From positions 62,001 through 126,000 of the forward strand of contig JAFTLT010000034.1 in assembly GCA_017452785.1 (NCBI GenBank): 64,000 nucleotides of DNA, read 5' to 3'. How positions within the stretch are numbered: position 1 is the first letter of the stretch; each line of letters opens with the position of its first letter. The notes below the pieces were generated by a model that ran no database searches, was not told the origin of the DNA, and saw nothing but the letters and a program-made list of their open reading frames with translations. Positions 1 through 8,266 of the stretch are shown here, piece after piece. Source of the DNA: Clostridia bacterium. GTDB lineage: Bacteria; Bacillota; Clostridia; Oscillospirales; Acutalibacteraceae. The position numbers and the translations under genes are program-made.

Positions 1-248
1 ATTTTACGAACAGTAAGAGGAGTAAGAATACCTCGCTCATCGATACTGTCAATAAGGGTCTGCATTTCCTCATTGTCAATTACCTTGTAGGGATGATTTT
101 CAAAAGGTCTCAAATACTCAATGGGTATTTTATTAGCCCACACATATTCTGTGCGGGCTTTCTGTACTTTGTCGTATAAGGTTTCTTTTGTGGGATCGTT
201 TTCTTCAATCTCACGGGGATATACTTTTGATTTTTGTTTAATAGCCAT
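1..248 (-). CDS. ParB/Spo0J-like nuclease-domain protein (partial, runs off the window)
   Basis: The first 82 codons of a gene that continues past base 1. The start is ATG at 248, two bases after the relaxase stop, with AGGAG inside the end of the relaxase gene as ribosome binding site. The visible part ends in the segment RPFENHPYKVIDNEEMQTLI and then SIDERGILTPLTVRK, which matches the conserved N-terminal ParB box. Such proteins sit next to relaxase genes in clostridial conjugative and mobilizable elements and may act in element partition or regulation. Family call is firm; the role here is inferred from context. Confidence 0.8.
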   Translation of the reverse strand, partial: MAIKQKSKVYPREIEENDPTKETLYDKVQKARTEYVWANKIPIEYLRPFENHPYKVIDNEEMQTLIDSIDERGILTPLTVRK

Positions 249-249
249 A

Positions 250-1614
250 TTATCGGCTCCTTTCTATTTTTCTAATTTTATTCATTTCTGCCTGATGCTC
301 TTTTTGTAAGAGCTCATACAGGTGTGGAGATTTATCAAGAATATTCTCGGCCTGTTTAAGTTTCTTTCTCAAAGGCGTGATCTCTTGTGTTATCTCCTTA
401 CGCATAGCTTTGTACCTCTCTTTATCTTCAGGAGTATTTGCTCTGCGTTTTTTGTTGTCTGCCTTGCTTCGTTTTTCTTCAAGCTCGGCAATTTTTGCTT
501 TGGTTTCATCAATGGTGACTGTTAAATCATCAGTAGTCTGAATCTGATTGTCGGTCAAGAAATGATAGTCAGCAACATACTGCTTGATGTCTTTTGCGGC
601 ATGCCTCATTTCGGGAGTTAAGAGCAATGCGTCTGCAACTTCCTTTAACAACTGAAACACCAAGATTATTAAGAGGAACATAGTGTTTACATAAATAACC
701 TCAGGTCGTTTACCTTGTTCAATGCCGAACTCTATTTTTTTTCTGACAGATTCAAGAAGAAAGCATCTGCGTCTTGCGTAGAAGAAGGTGTTCCAATCTG
801 CAAGATGGTGTCCGCTGTAATAGGTTTCGTTGAACCTTTTCTCTATACCTTCTACGGTGTAGCCAAGACCTTCAACCCTTACACCGCTTTCCCAATCCTT
901 TGCCTTGATAGTGAATCGCCTGTAATCAACCTCGTATCCCATAGTGAAAAGAACTCTTCTGAATTCGTCCCAACTTGTAGCAACAGTAAGACAGATTTCA
1001 ATATCTTCTTTGAGCATATCTCTGTGGGTTTTCTTGCCTTGCTTATGAAGCCAATAAGCAGCTTTCTCACCGCCGTAGAAGGGAGCATTTTCAAGAACTG
1101 ATTTGCCACGTTCTTTGCAGATAGCATCAGAAATCTCACGGAGCTTGTAGTGGTCTGAAATATGATTTTCAAACTTTCTGCCTGTTCTGAAAGAAACAGA
1201 ATTAACGACAAAATGATTGTGCAGGTGGTGATGCTTATCAAGGTGAGTTGTTACTACAATCTCATATTCATCACCCCACATCTTTTTAGCTGTTTCAATA
1301 CCTATACTGTGACACTCTTCAGGTGTTACTTCATTTTCTTTGAAGCTCTGAAAGCCGTGGTAAGCCACATTACCGCCAAGCTTTCCGTAATGAAGTTTGG
1401 TTGTCATCATATGCTCATAGGCTCGTTGTACAGGACCGTTGATAGCTGACACATAAAGCTTCTCATCGGTTTTCTTATCGTTCTCGGCATATTGAAGGGT
1501 TTTGTACAAATCCGCATCAAGGTATTTCTTATCAATGGTTTTATCAGGATTTTCAGCATACTGAATAACCTCTTTAAGTCGGCTCTTTACGGGCCAGAAT
1601 CCTGTGGTAGCAAT
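250..1614 (-). CDS. MOBP-type relaxase with a probable ATT start codon
   Basis: A relaxase nicks oriT and pilots the transferred strand. The three-histidine metal motif is visible as HHHLHNHFVVNS. Only TTG at 1509 offers a standard start in the longest open frame, but the frame continues upstream to TGA at 1618-1620, and those 35 extra codons read ATTGFWPVKSRLKEVIQYAE and on. They match the family N-terminus, including the motif I tyrosine needed for nicking. No ATG, GTG or TTG occurs there, so translation must begin at ATT (1614 or 1617), next to a GGAGGTGAA ribosome site, probably coupled to the overlapping mobC gene. The C-terminal third is charged coiled coil. It is followed without a gap by the ParB-like gene. 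Either a rare ATT initiator or a damaged ATG. Confidence 0.85.
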   Translation of the reverse strand: MATTGFWPVKSRLKEVIQYAENPDKTIDKKYLDADLYKTLQYAENDKKTDEKLYVSAINGPVQRAYEHMMTTKLHYGKLGGNVAYHGFQSFKENEVTPEECHSIGIETAKKMWGDEYEIVVTTHLDKHHHLHNHFVVNSVSFRTGRKFENHISDHYKLREISDAICKERGKSVLENAPFYGGEKAAYWLHKQGKKTHRDMLKEDIEICLTVATSWDEFRRVLFTMGYEVDYRRFTIKAKDWESGVRVEGLGYTVEGIEKRFNETYYSGHHLADWNTFFYARRRCFLLESVRKKIEFGIEQGKRPEVIYVNTMFLLIILVFQLLKEVADALLLTPEMRHAAKDIKQYVADYHFLTDNQIQTTDDLTVTIDETKAKIAELEEKRSKADNKKRRANTPEDKERYKAMRKEITQEITPLRKKLKQAENILDKSPHLYELLQKEHQAEMNKIRKIERSR

Positions 1615-1913
1615 AATTCATTCACCTCCTTTTTCGGCGAGAGTATCTCGCTGTGGATTTCATCAATTAGAGTGAGCAACTTAGCTTCAGTTTCGGGTGT
1701 CATTTCATAATTGCAGATTTCACAGAGTTTGGCATAGAAAGTAAAAAAGGCATCAGGCAACACCGTTCTCGGTGCAAATCCCAATGCTCTCTTTGTCACA
1801 TATTCAGTTGTAGTTAACCCACATTTTGAAGCATAGCGTTCAATCTTCTTTTTGTTTTCAGGTGTTACCCTGATTTCAAGCCTTCGTGTTTTGGCTTTTA
1901 GTGTAGTATTCAT
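1587..1913 (-). CDS. mobC: MobC-like relaxosome accessory protein
   Basis: A 108-residue basic protein with a ribbon-helix-helix-like start (RRLEIRVTPENKKKIERYA) typical of MobC/BmpA relaxosome proteins, which bind oriT and help the relaxase. Its end overlaps the start of the relaxase gene by about 28 bases, as usual in this family. The ATG at 1913 is preceded by AAGGAAAGGAA. The untranslated region upstream holds the candidate oriT. Confidence 0.8.
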   Translation of the reverse strand: MNTTLKAKTRRLEIRVTPENKKKIERYASKCGLTTTEYVTKRALGFAPRTVLPDAFFTFYAKLCEICNYEMTPETEAKLLTLIDEIHSEILSPKKEVNELLLPQDSGP

Positions 1914-1935
1914 ATCGCCATTCCTTTCCTTAGAT

Positions 1936-2069
1936 TTTAGGGATTAAGGGACCCTAAAGACTTTGGAACTTGCCGTACAAGTTCCCTGCTCGCTACGGTG
2001 TAGGACAGACATCCATAGGATAGTTATTTACTTCGTATGTCTTCCTTCACCGCAGATAAGGGTGCCCTT
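1936..2069. other. Candidate oriT region: inverted repeats upstream of mobC
   Basis: Upstream of mobC lies a perfect 8-bp inverted repeat with a 5-base loop (GGAACTTG-CCGTA-CAAGTTCC, 1965-1985), a TTAGGG/CCCTAA repeat just before it, and AAGGGTGCCCTT at 2058-2069. Placement next to mobC and the relaxase fits an oriT. The nick site cannot be assigned by eye. Confidence 0.4.
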
Positions 2070-2147
2070 AATAACCCTTCTTTTTTGATACATCAGCTAT
2101 TGATAGTACAGGGGTGGCTGTAGTATCCTTTATGCAAGTTTTAATAT

Positions 2148-2243
2148 TTATTTGCAGGATAGTTTTCTTATGGCATCAAAAGCGGTGCCATATTTTTCTT
2201 TGTTTGTAAAAGTGATGCCAAAAGCGGCATCGTTTTGAGCCAT
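2148..2243 (-). CDS. Possible 31-residue protein, unknown
   Basis: A short open frame from ATG at 2243 reading MAQNDAAFGITF and ending IRKLSCK. The frame stays open further upstream to a good AAAGGAG site near 2285, but no usable start codon lies beside that site, so the gene may be degenerate. It is not recognised. It could be a remnant of a small accessory gene of the mobilizable element. Confidence 0.2.
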   Translation of the reverse strand: MAQNDAAFGITFTNKEKYGTAFDAIRKLSCK

Positions 2244-2315
2244 TGTGGCTTGGGTTGGATTTTGTGCTAAGTCATTAGATAAAACTCCTTTCGTTTGATT
2301 TTGGATATAAAAATA

Positions 2316-2338
2316 CACCCGTCAAAATCTGACGAGTG
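2316..2338 (-). terminator. Rho-independent terminator-like hairpin
   Basis: Read on the minus strand, CACTCGTCA and TGACGGGTG pair around a 5-base loop with one G-T pair, followed by TATTTTTA. It would stop transcription reaching the mobilizable element from the T7SS side. Confidence 0.6.
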
Positions 2339-2698
2339 CTATGTAAATTATCCCTCTATATAGTAATGGGAATTAGGGATATATAATTGTTCCTAATTTT
2401 GAAAAATTTTTATGAAGCTGATTATCAAAAAAATGTGACGCAGTATTCATATCCCGAAATCTTGATTTTTCTGCTCGAATATTTTAATTTGTGGGGGCAG
2501 TTATCAAATAACGGAAATCACCTTTTAATATTTGTCTCTCTATTATACTTAATACGGAAAAAGTGCGATTTCTAACGGAATACAGCAACACACATAAAAC
2601 AATAAACGCAACAAGGTATCATAGCCATACGCATAAAGAACTGTAAGTGCTTTATATTATTTGTAATTGCCGTTTGTAACAAAAAACTTATACAACAA
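2339..2698. other. AT-rich gap between the mobilizable element and the T7SS operon
   Basis: No convincing gene is visible. A 62-codon plus-strand frame lacks a ribosome site and any recognisable composition. An AATTAGG/CCTAATT inverted repeat occurs near 2371-2400. The stretch probably contains the junction between element and T7SS locus. Confidence 0.4.
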
Positions 2699-2703
2699 AA
2701 AAT

Positions 2704-2742
2704 CCCCGTTAGGAAAGCAGATTGACTGCAATCTCAACGGGG
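2704..2742 (-). terminator. Terminator of the T7SS operon
   Basis: On the minus strand CCCCGTT pairs with AACGGGG across a 25-base loop that has further internal pairing, then ATTTTTTG follows. It lies 22 bases after the stop of the last DUF4176 gene, so it is the natural end of the 20-gene transcript. Confidence 0.8.
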
Positions 2743-2763
2743 CAATCATATTATCTATATGGT

Positions 2764-3045
2764 TTATTCCTGATAATTGTTTTTTAGCAATTCGATAAAC
2801 TCTTTCCATTCCGGATTTTCATATCCACGAAATACTACATCTGTAATATTTTCGTGATTGAAAAGATAATTCCCTTCATTGCCTAAATATCCTTCTGGAT
2901 AAAGCACGCCTATATAATCAAATATTTTATCGGGGTCTTCTAAAAGTACAGGCTTAATTCCCGTTATAACCAATTTTTTGTTTCCATCTCTGAGTAAAAC
3001 TACGCTTCCGATAGGCAATATATTTTCTAACATCTTAACCTCCAT
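2764..3045 (-). CDS. DUF4176-family protein (second copy)
   Basis: A 93-residue protein with the DUF4176 pattern: LPIGSVVLLRDGNKKLVITG, then DYIGVLYPEGY and FNHENITDVVFRGYE. It is clearly a paralogue of the neighbouring 94-residue protein. The family is regularly found in Firmicutes T7SS and LXG-toxin loci, but its function is not established. Being last in the operon, directly after two effector candidates, it could be an immunity or effector-handling protein. The codon at 3045 may be replaced by ATG five codons later. Confidence 0.75.
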   Translation of the reverse strand: MEVKMLENILPIGSVVLLRDGNKKLVITGIKPVLLEDPDKIFDYIGVLYPEGYLGNEGNYLFNHENITDVVFRGYENPEWKEFIELLKNNYQE

Positions 3046-3052
3046 AGTACAA

Positions 3053-3337
3053 TTATTCAGCTTTCAAGCTATCTTCATAAGCTTTTTCAAGCATATTGAT
3101 AAATGATGTTCGTTCAGCATTTTCATAACCTTTGAAAATAACATCATTAATATCTTCATAATTAAACAAAAAATTTATTTCATTACTGATGTATCCCTCA
3201 GGATAGAGAACTCCTATGTAATCGTATGTCTCATCAGGCTTTTCTTTATTTATTGGTTTTATACCGACAATCATAATTTTTTTCATTCCATTTTTCAACA
3301 AAACAACTGTTCCAACAGGTAATAAGTTTTTAAACAT
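3053..3337 (-). CDS. DUF4176-family protein (first copy)
   Basis: A 94-residue protein aligned end to end with its downstream neighbour: LPVGTVVLLKNGMKKIMIVG, DYIGVLYPEGY and NDVIFKGYENAE are shared with few changes. The ATG at 3337 follows AGAAAGGAAATT. It sits 21 bases after the 499-residue effector candidate and 7 bases before its paralogue. Two effectors followed by two DUF4176 copies suggests a matched set. Function is inferred from context only. Confidence 0.75.
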   Translation of the reverse strand: MFKNLLPVGTVVLLKNGMKKIMIVGIKPINKEKPDETYDYIGVLYPEGYISNEINFLFNYEDINDVIFKGYENAERTSFINMLEKAYEDSLKAE

Positions 3338-3358
3338 AATAAATTTCCTTTCTGTTCT

Positions 3359-4858
3359 TTAGAACAAATTTTTAAAATTGTTCCAAGTATTTGATACCCA
3401 ACCACCAAAGGCTTTTGCACCATTAGTTACACCTTCAACAGCTTCTTTTCCTAAAAGATAGGCTCCGGAACCAACCGAAACACCAAATCTAAATACAACA
3501 TTATTATCTTCGTTGCGTATGTAGTTTGCCGCCCAACTGTCTCCTCGTACAAATTCGTCTGCCTTGGCTTCAAGATTTTGCGCCATTGCTTCACCATCAA
3601 TATCTACAAGACCAAAAGTCAACCCTCTACCTACCGCAGACAATCCGTCGCAGCTAAAAGATACACCTACAGAACCTGCATCTTTCCAAGTAAAGCTACC
3701 ATCTTCCATACATTGACCGTATTTTTTAATTCCTCCTGACACAGAAGAAAAAGCGACATCTGCAAGAGCAAGATATGTTTGTGCTTTTGCTAGTTTTTGT
3801 GCAGTAGCTTTTGTTGAAGTAAATTTTAGCTCCGGAAGTTCCGTTGCTAATATTTGATTACCCGGTTTGCTTACAAACTGTAAAACTTTTGAACTACAAT
3901 CAGTCGCTATATATGTTTTTCCTATGGTTTTAACACCCGATCCCCAAAAATCAACCAATTGACCTGTTTTGTCATACCATTTGCTGTTTGGGTCTGTAAA
4001 AATTTGAAAAGATTCAATACCTTCTTTTGCAAAATTAGCAATACTGCCTATGATACTCAATCCGGCTGCACCATTACCAAATTTATCATATAATTTAGAT
4101 GCTTGATATGGGTCAAGTGTCTTCTCAAAATACTTGTACAATGCATTTTCAAGACCTGCAGACTTATCAAACAGAGATAACCAACCCGCAGTCGCGTCTG
4201 CACCTGATTCGTATTTTGTAGTTGAAAACCCATATAATGTGCTGAAATATTCAATAAGCGGAGAAGCAAATTTTAAATCCGCATCATCACTAATATCTCC
4301 TACACCATCAAAAAAGTTAGCAAACACATCAAAAACCTCTTTAGTTATTTTTGTTGTGTCTATGTCATTCCCTTTTTGATTATTGCTTTTAAAACCACCG
4401 GTAATGGTTTTAAACAACAATTCAAGCAAACTGTTAAAATTGGAATTGTTATTGTTTGAAGTAATCCCAAAAATTCTTTTAATTATGTCTGAAAGTGTTA
4501 CAGGAGAATCACCATCAACATCCTTTATCACATCAAACAACAATTCATTTGCACTTTTACTTCTACGTTTATCACCCACAACCGAAGATAGTATTCGCTC
4601 TTCAGCATAGTTATAATTATCTAAATATTCATTTAGCTCATAATACAAGGTTTGTATTTTAGATTCAATTTGTGACAATTCATTATTTGCGTTGTTAAGT
4701 CGGTCAGAAATATTATTTCTATCTTGAACTTTGTAATAAATTCTTCTTTTGACACCTCTTACTTCGGTTTTTATTTCTGCTATTTGAATTTTTGCTTTTG
4801 GTAAAGCCGAATTGGTTTCATTTTTTGAATTGCCGATATCAACATAAATTTTCGACAT
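3359..4858 (-). CDS. T7SS effector candidate with LXG-like N-terminal domain (499 aa)
   Basis: The first about 100 residues (MSKIYVDIGNSKNETNSALP onward, with NNISDRLNNANNELSQ and LYYELNEYLDNYNYAEE) are helical and shared with the 487-residue protein encoded just upstream, while the rest differs. A common secretion domain on unlike bodies is the layout of LXG and related T7SS toxins. The middle is rich in Ser, Asn and Gly; the end has small-residue helices (KEAVEGVTNGAKAFGGW) that could insert into a membrane. No catalytic motif is recognised. It follows the WXG-like partner and precedes the DUF4176 pair. Secretion is inferred; toxicity is unproven. Confidence 0.6.
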   Translation of the reverse strand: MSKIYVDIGNSKNETNSALPKAKIQIAEIKTEVRGVKRRIYYKVQDRNNISDRLNNANNELSQIESKIQTLYYELNEYLDNYNYAEERILSSVVGDKRRSKSANELLFDVIKDVDGDSPVTLSDIIKRIFGITSNNNNSNFNSLLELLFKTITGGFKSNNQKGNDIDTTKITKEVFDVFANFFDGVGDISDDADLKFASPLIEYFSTLYGFSTTKYESGADATAGWLSLFDKSAGLENALYKYFEKTLDPYQASKLYDKFGNGAAGLSIIGSIANFAKEGIESFQIFTDPNSKWYDKTGQLVDFWGSGVKTIGKTYIATDCSSKVLQFVSKPGNQILATELPELKFTSTKATAQKLAKAQTYLALADVAFSSVSGGIKKYGQCMEDGSFTWKDAGSVGVSFSCDGLSAVGRGLTFGLVDIDGEAMAQNLEAKADEFVRGDSWAANYIRNEDNNVVFRFGVSVGSGAYLLGKEAVEGVTNGAKAFGGWVSNTWNNFKNLF

Positions 4859-4898
4859 TTATTCACATCCTGATTTCATACATATTCAATATAGTTCT

Positions 4899-6362
4899 TT
4901 AAAAATTCCATTGTAGCAAATACAATTCTTGAAGTTGTTCTTCAATATATTCGCATGTTTCCTTAGTAGAGAAATTTTTCATACTTTCATATTCTTGAAT
5001 TTTAGTTGCTTTCGCAAGTTCAAACATTGTCTTGCACATATTATAGTCTTCTTGCGTATAATCTCCTGTTCTAAGTTTTTCAGCATAATAATTGTATGCT
5101 TTAACAATATCGTCAGAGTAAAAACTACTAGCATAAATTGATGCTAAAGTGTCCCCCTTTGATGTTATCCCACTAACTTCCCATATGATTCCGTGTGCAA
5201 AATCTGCAATGGACAACAAACCACCTGTTGCTGCTTTTGAAACAAAGTCTATTCCTGATTCAATACCAAAATCTACTACTTCATCAAGAGTTTTATCAAT
5301 TAGCAAATTAAATTTGCTTTTGTATTCATAAATCATTTCATCTATATATTTAATTGTTGTTTCATCACCATTAACTGTCTTTAAACCTCTTTTCATATTT
5401 TCGAGCATTTCAATTGTATTGGAATAATCATTAAAAAGAATTTCTACTACTTCCACACCATCTTGCCCGTATTTTAATAATTTTCCTATTTTATCAAAAG
5501 AGTCTGAATCAAATTCATTTAAATATTTATACTTTTCTCCATTTTCATCTATTACTTTACAAATATCATTGTAGCCGTTAACAGGATCAACAACATAGCT
5601 TTCTAAAGCTTCTAACAAATCTTTTCCTAACTCAACATCAACTTTGTCTTTTTTATACTGTTCCAACATTAACTTAATTTGATTTTTAAAAGCTTCATCG
5701 GACATATCATCCCTATTAAGCCATTTATTAATTACACTCTCTATGCCTTCTGTAAGATCTCTGCTTAAAGCAAAAAGGATAGCATCTTTAGTTGAATTTC
5801 TTGATGCCATAAATTCATTTATCAAGTCATATTTTTCTAAACTTGGTAAAACTTCTGTACTTTTCATACTTTCGATATGTTCTTTCGCTTTTTCTTGTAA
5901 ACCTATATATCCGTTAAAAATTAAGCTAAAAACTTTCTCTATTATTTCTTTTGGATTCAAAACAAAATTATTTATAATGTCATTAATAATATTTAAAATA
6001 TCCGAGGAAACGCTGCCTTGGATATTTGTTTTATTATCAAACATTATTTCATTTACACTTTTAGTTCTAATATTATCATCAAAATCGGAATTTGCAATGC
6101 TTCTTTCTGTATATTCATAACTGTCAAGGTATTCATTTAATTCACGGTATAATCTTTGTATCTGTGCTACTGATTGTGACAGTTCTGCGTGAACCCTATT
6201 TAATCTCTCTGAAATGTTATTTTTTTCTAAAACTTTATAATAAATATTTCGTTTTGAGGTACTTATATTAGTGTCAATTGATAACACTGTATTTTTACTG
6301 CCAATTAAAGAGGAATTTGTTGCTTCCTTTGCGTTATCAATATCAACATATATTTTTGACAT
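4899..6362 (-). CDS. T7SS effector candidate with LXG-like N-terminal domain (487 aa)
   Basis: The start is set at ATG 6362 (MSKIYVDIDNAKEATNS) because GGAGGG lies seven bases upstream; a longer in-frame start exists at 6377. The N-terminal 100 residues match the following 499-residue protein (IYYKVLEKNNISERLNRVHA, RLYRELNEYLDSYEYTE), and the rest is unrelated to it. The remainder is acidic and mostly helical, with one hydrophobic patch (SKAATGGLLSIADFAHGII). No known toxin motif was seen. It lies 25 bases after a WXG100-like gene, as expected for an effector and its partner. Confidence 0.6.
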   Translation of the reverse strand: MSKIYVDIDNAKEATNSSLIGSKNTVLSIDTNISTSKRNIYYKVLEKNNISERLNRVHAELSQSVAQIQRLYRELNEYLDSYEYTERSIANSDFDDNIRTKSVNEIMFDNKTNIQGSVSSDILNIINDIINNFVLNPKEIIEKVFSLIFNGYIGLQEKAKEHIESMKSTEVLPSLEKYDLINEFMASRNSTKDAILFALSRDLTEGIESVINKWLNRDDMSDEAFKNQIKLMLEQYKKDKVDVELGKDLLEALESYVVDPVNGYNDICKVIDENGEKYKYLNEFDSDSFDKIGKLLKYGQDGVEVVEILFNDYSNTIEMLENMKRGLKTVNGDETTIKYIDEMIYEYKSKFNLLIDKTLDEVVDFGIESGIDFVSKAATGGLLSIADFAHGIIWEVSGITSKGDTLASIYASSFYSDDIVKAYNYYAEKLRTGDYTQEDYNMCKTMFELAKATKIQEYESMKNFSTKETCEYIEEQLQELYLLQWNF

Positions 6363-6387
6363 CAAATTACCCTCCATTTGTTATCAG

Positions 6388-6852
6388 TCACGAAAGAGCT
6401 CTAACTTTTGCAGTTGCTGAATTGTACTTATACAATGCTGAATAGTAGTTCCTCTTTGCTATATCGAGATTTGTTTCCATAGATGCTGTCGGATTGTTAT
6501 AATATAAATTCTGTGCTCTTATATAATTTTGTTTTGCTCTTTCAAAAGTGCTGGTAGCACTTGACAATTCGGCTTTTGCTACCGCTAAATCTTCTTCACG
6601 CTTAACTTCATTTGCTGCACTTTTTATATCAGAGCTTAAATCATTGAGTTCCGATATCAGATTATTGATCCTTCTTATTAACTGTTCAATAGATGTTTCA
6701 ATATAACGCATCTCATCTGCTTTCCAAAATATCTGCAGACGGCTTTTATAAAGTTGTAAAATATTTGCTACCTGTCTTAATTCGCTTGCATTGGTTGATA
6801 TTTTATTCGCTTGATTCTGTGTTTGCTGTAGATTAATTCCCATATCACTCAC
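6388..6852 (-). CDS. WXG100-like helical partner protein (154 aa)
   Basis: Two long amphipathic helices are separated by FWKADEM, which sits where WXG100 proteins have W-x-G, so this is a divergent member. A C-terminal helical extension of about 60 residues follows. It is placed immediately before the two effector candidates, as the small helical partners of LXG toxins are, so I infer an effector-targeting role. The start is GTG at 6852 or ATG at 6843; the ribosome site does not decide. Confidence 0.65.
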   Translation of the reverse strand: MSDMGINLQQTQNQANKISTNASELRQVANILQLYKSRLQIFWKADEMRYIETSIEQLIRRINNLISELNDLSSDIKSAANEVKREEDLAVAKAELSSATSTFERAKQNYIRAQNLYYNNPTASMETNLDIAKRNYYSALYKYNSATAKVRALS

Positions 6853-6880
6853 CGTTTAACCTTAAAATTAATATGGTTGT

Positions 6881-6918
6881 ACAAGTGAGTGATACATTTT
6901 TGCTTATCACTCACTTGT
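6881..6918. other. Strong intercistronic hairpin between WXG100 genes
   Basis: A perfect 13-bp inverted repeat, ACAAGTGAGTGAT and ATCACTCACTTGT, with a 12-base loop lies in the gap after the third WXG100 gene. No T-run follows on the minus strand, so it is more likely an mRNA processing or stability element than a full terminator. Confidence 0.6.
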
Positions 6919-6930
6919 CTTAAGTAAAAA

Positions 6931-7236
6931 TCAGTTAAATGCGTTTGCGTTGCTTTCAATAGTTGTTTCAGTACTTTCAAAAGATTCTGCTACAGCCTGT
7001 TCGAGAAATTTTGCATACGACTCAACAACATCGTGATAATTAGCAAAATACTTGCTTGCTACTGCTGCAAATTTTGCCTGAATAACATCACAGCCGTCAC
7101 TCTGCCATGTGCTTTTTAAGTTGGTCATAGTTGACTGAATTTCAAGCAAATCATCATTTAATGTAGTGTTTAAAGTTCTGATTGTAGATGCGGTAGCTCT
7201 GACTTCCGCCGTTGAAATTTTAATTCCGCCTGCCAT
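6931..7236 (-). CDS. WXG100 protein (third copy, 101 aa)
   Basis: Helix-turn-helix protein of ESAT-6/WXG100 size. The turn reads STWQSDGCD, with the conserved Trp but S in place of Gly. It contains KISTAEVRATASTIRTLN and ends in a helical tail. It is more divergent than the two WDG paralogues upstream. WXG100 proteins are secreted as dimers by EssC and may target or gate secretion. ATG 7236 follows AGGAGAAACT. Confidence 0.85.
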   Translation of the reverse strand: MAGGIKISTAEVRATASTIRTLNTTLNDDLLEIQSTMTNLKSTWQSDGCDVIQAKFAAVASKYFANYHDVVESYAKFLEQAVAESFESTETTIESNANAFN

Positions 7237-7252
7237 TATAGTTTCTCCTTTC

Positions 7253-7555
7253 TTAGTTTACAAGCTTTGAAGCCTGACTGATAATATCATCCTGAGTTTG
7301 TGTGTACATCTGAGCACTAGTTTTAAGAAATTCAGAATACTCAAGCATAAGCTTGTACATAAGCTGAAAATCATCTTCGAAACCCTGTACCTGTGTTGAG
7401 AATGCAACATTATCTGCTCCGTCCCAAGCTGATTTCATGTTTTCAATTTCAGTGTATAATTTCATATACACCTTCTGGTAGTCCGCTGCAAGCGAATCAA
7501 TTTTTTCTGATGCACTTGTAAGCTGTTCCGGTGTTACCGCAATTTTTCTTGCCAT
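7253..7555 (-). CDS. WXG100 protein (second copy, 100 aa)
   Basis: A canonical WXG100 protein with SAWDGADN at the helical turn. It is about 80 percent identical by eye to the 121-residue copy upstream (shared MARKI.VTPE.LTSASEKI and QVQGFEDDFQLMY), showing a tandem duplication. It should form the helical-hairpin substrate of EssC. ATG 7555 follows AGGAGGCTTTAAA. Confidence 0.9.
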   Translation of the reverse strand: MARKIAVTPEQLTSASEKIDSLAADYQKVYMKLYTEIENMKSAWDGADNVAFSTQVQGFEDDFQLMYKLMLEYSEFLKTSAQMYTQTQDDIISQASKLVN

Positions 7556-7630
7556 TTTAAAGCCTCCTTATTTTTATATCAACATCTGTTTTATTAGCAG
7601 ATATCAATTACTGATTTAGGGTGATACTAT

Positions 7631-7996
7631 TTATCCTCCTATTTTTCTAAGCACATCAATGTCTAACTGAATTGGCCGAAGATATTTGTCATTGCCTGTC
7701 GAAAGTCCACCTGCTGCTGAAACAATATCATCCTGCGTTTGCTGATATGCTTTTGCACTCATTCTCAAAAATGACGCGTATTCAAGCATTAGTCTATACA
7801 TAAGTTGAAAATCATCTTCGAATCCCTGAACCTGTGTTGTGAATGCAATATTATCCGCACCATCCCACGCTGACTTCATACTTTCTATCTCGGTATATAA
7901 TTTCATATACACTTTTTGATAATCCATAGCGATTGTTTCAATTTTCTCAGAAGCACTCGTCAAAAACTCCGGCGTTACTGTTATTTTTCTTGCCAA
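7631..7996 (-). CDS. WXG100 protein (first copy, 121 aa)
   Basis: A WXG100 protein with SAWDGADN at the turn, nearly the same as the following copy but with a C-terminal extension of about 20 residues ending in DIDVLRKIGG. It follows the EsaB-like gene directly, the usual place for the EsxA-type substrate. The extension may carry a distinct export or partner signal. ATG 7996 follows AGGAGGTGGAATAGTTTT. Confidence 0.9.
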   Translation of the reverse strand: MARKITVTPEFLTSASEKIETIAMDYQKVYMKLYTEIESMKSAWDGADNIAFTTQVQGFEDDFQLMYRLMLEYASFLRMSAKAYQQTQDDIVSAAGGLSTGNDKYLRPIQLDIDVLRKIGG

Positions 7997-8014
7997 AACT
8001 ATTCCACCTCCTTA

Positions 8015-8266
8015 TCATATTAAAATCAGCTGTGAACCATTCTTTAAATTCAATTCATCCGCTGTCTTGTTGATATCTAAAATTTGTCGACTTTCTCTAT
8101 CACATAAAACAGCATCTTTGGTAGAACGATACACCCCGTCTGTTACTTTTTCTAACGCAACTGAAATAAGATTTATTGCATCAGCAATAATTATATCTGA
8201 AGGTATCCTTACATCGTATGATTTTCCTGTATATGGAAGATAAACTTCAATTAAATACTTATCCAT
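8015..8266 (-). CDS. EsaB/YukD-like ubiquitin-fold protein
   Basis: An 83-residue ubiquitin-like protein (YLIEVYLPYTGKSYDVRIPS at the start, DELNLKNGSQLILI at the end) matching the EsaB/YukD family of T7SS accessory proteins. ATG 8266 is preferred over ATG 8272 because AGGAGG then lies nine bases upstream. It overlaps the end of the EssC gene by eight bases, so the two are likely co-translated. EsaB is required for or modulates T7SS in other Firmicutes. Confidence 0.8.
   Translation of the reverse strand: MDKYLIEVYLPYTGKSYDVRIPSDIIIADAINLISVALEKVTDGVYRSTKDAVLCDRESRQILDINKTADELNLKNGSQLILI

Noticed and set aside
2387-2575. 62-codon plus-strand frame in the gap before the T7SS
   Set aside because: No ribosome site or promoter, and composition follows AT-rich noncoding DNA.
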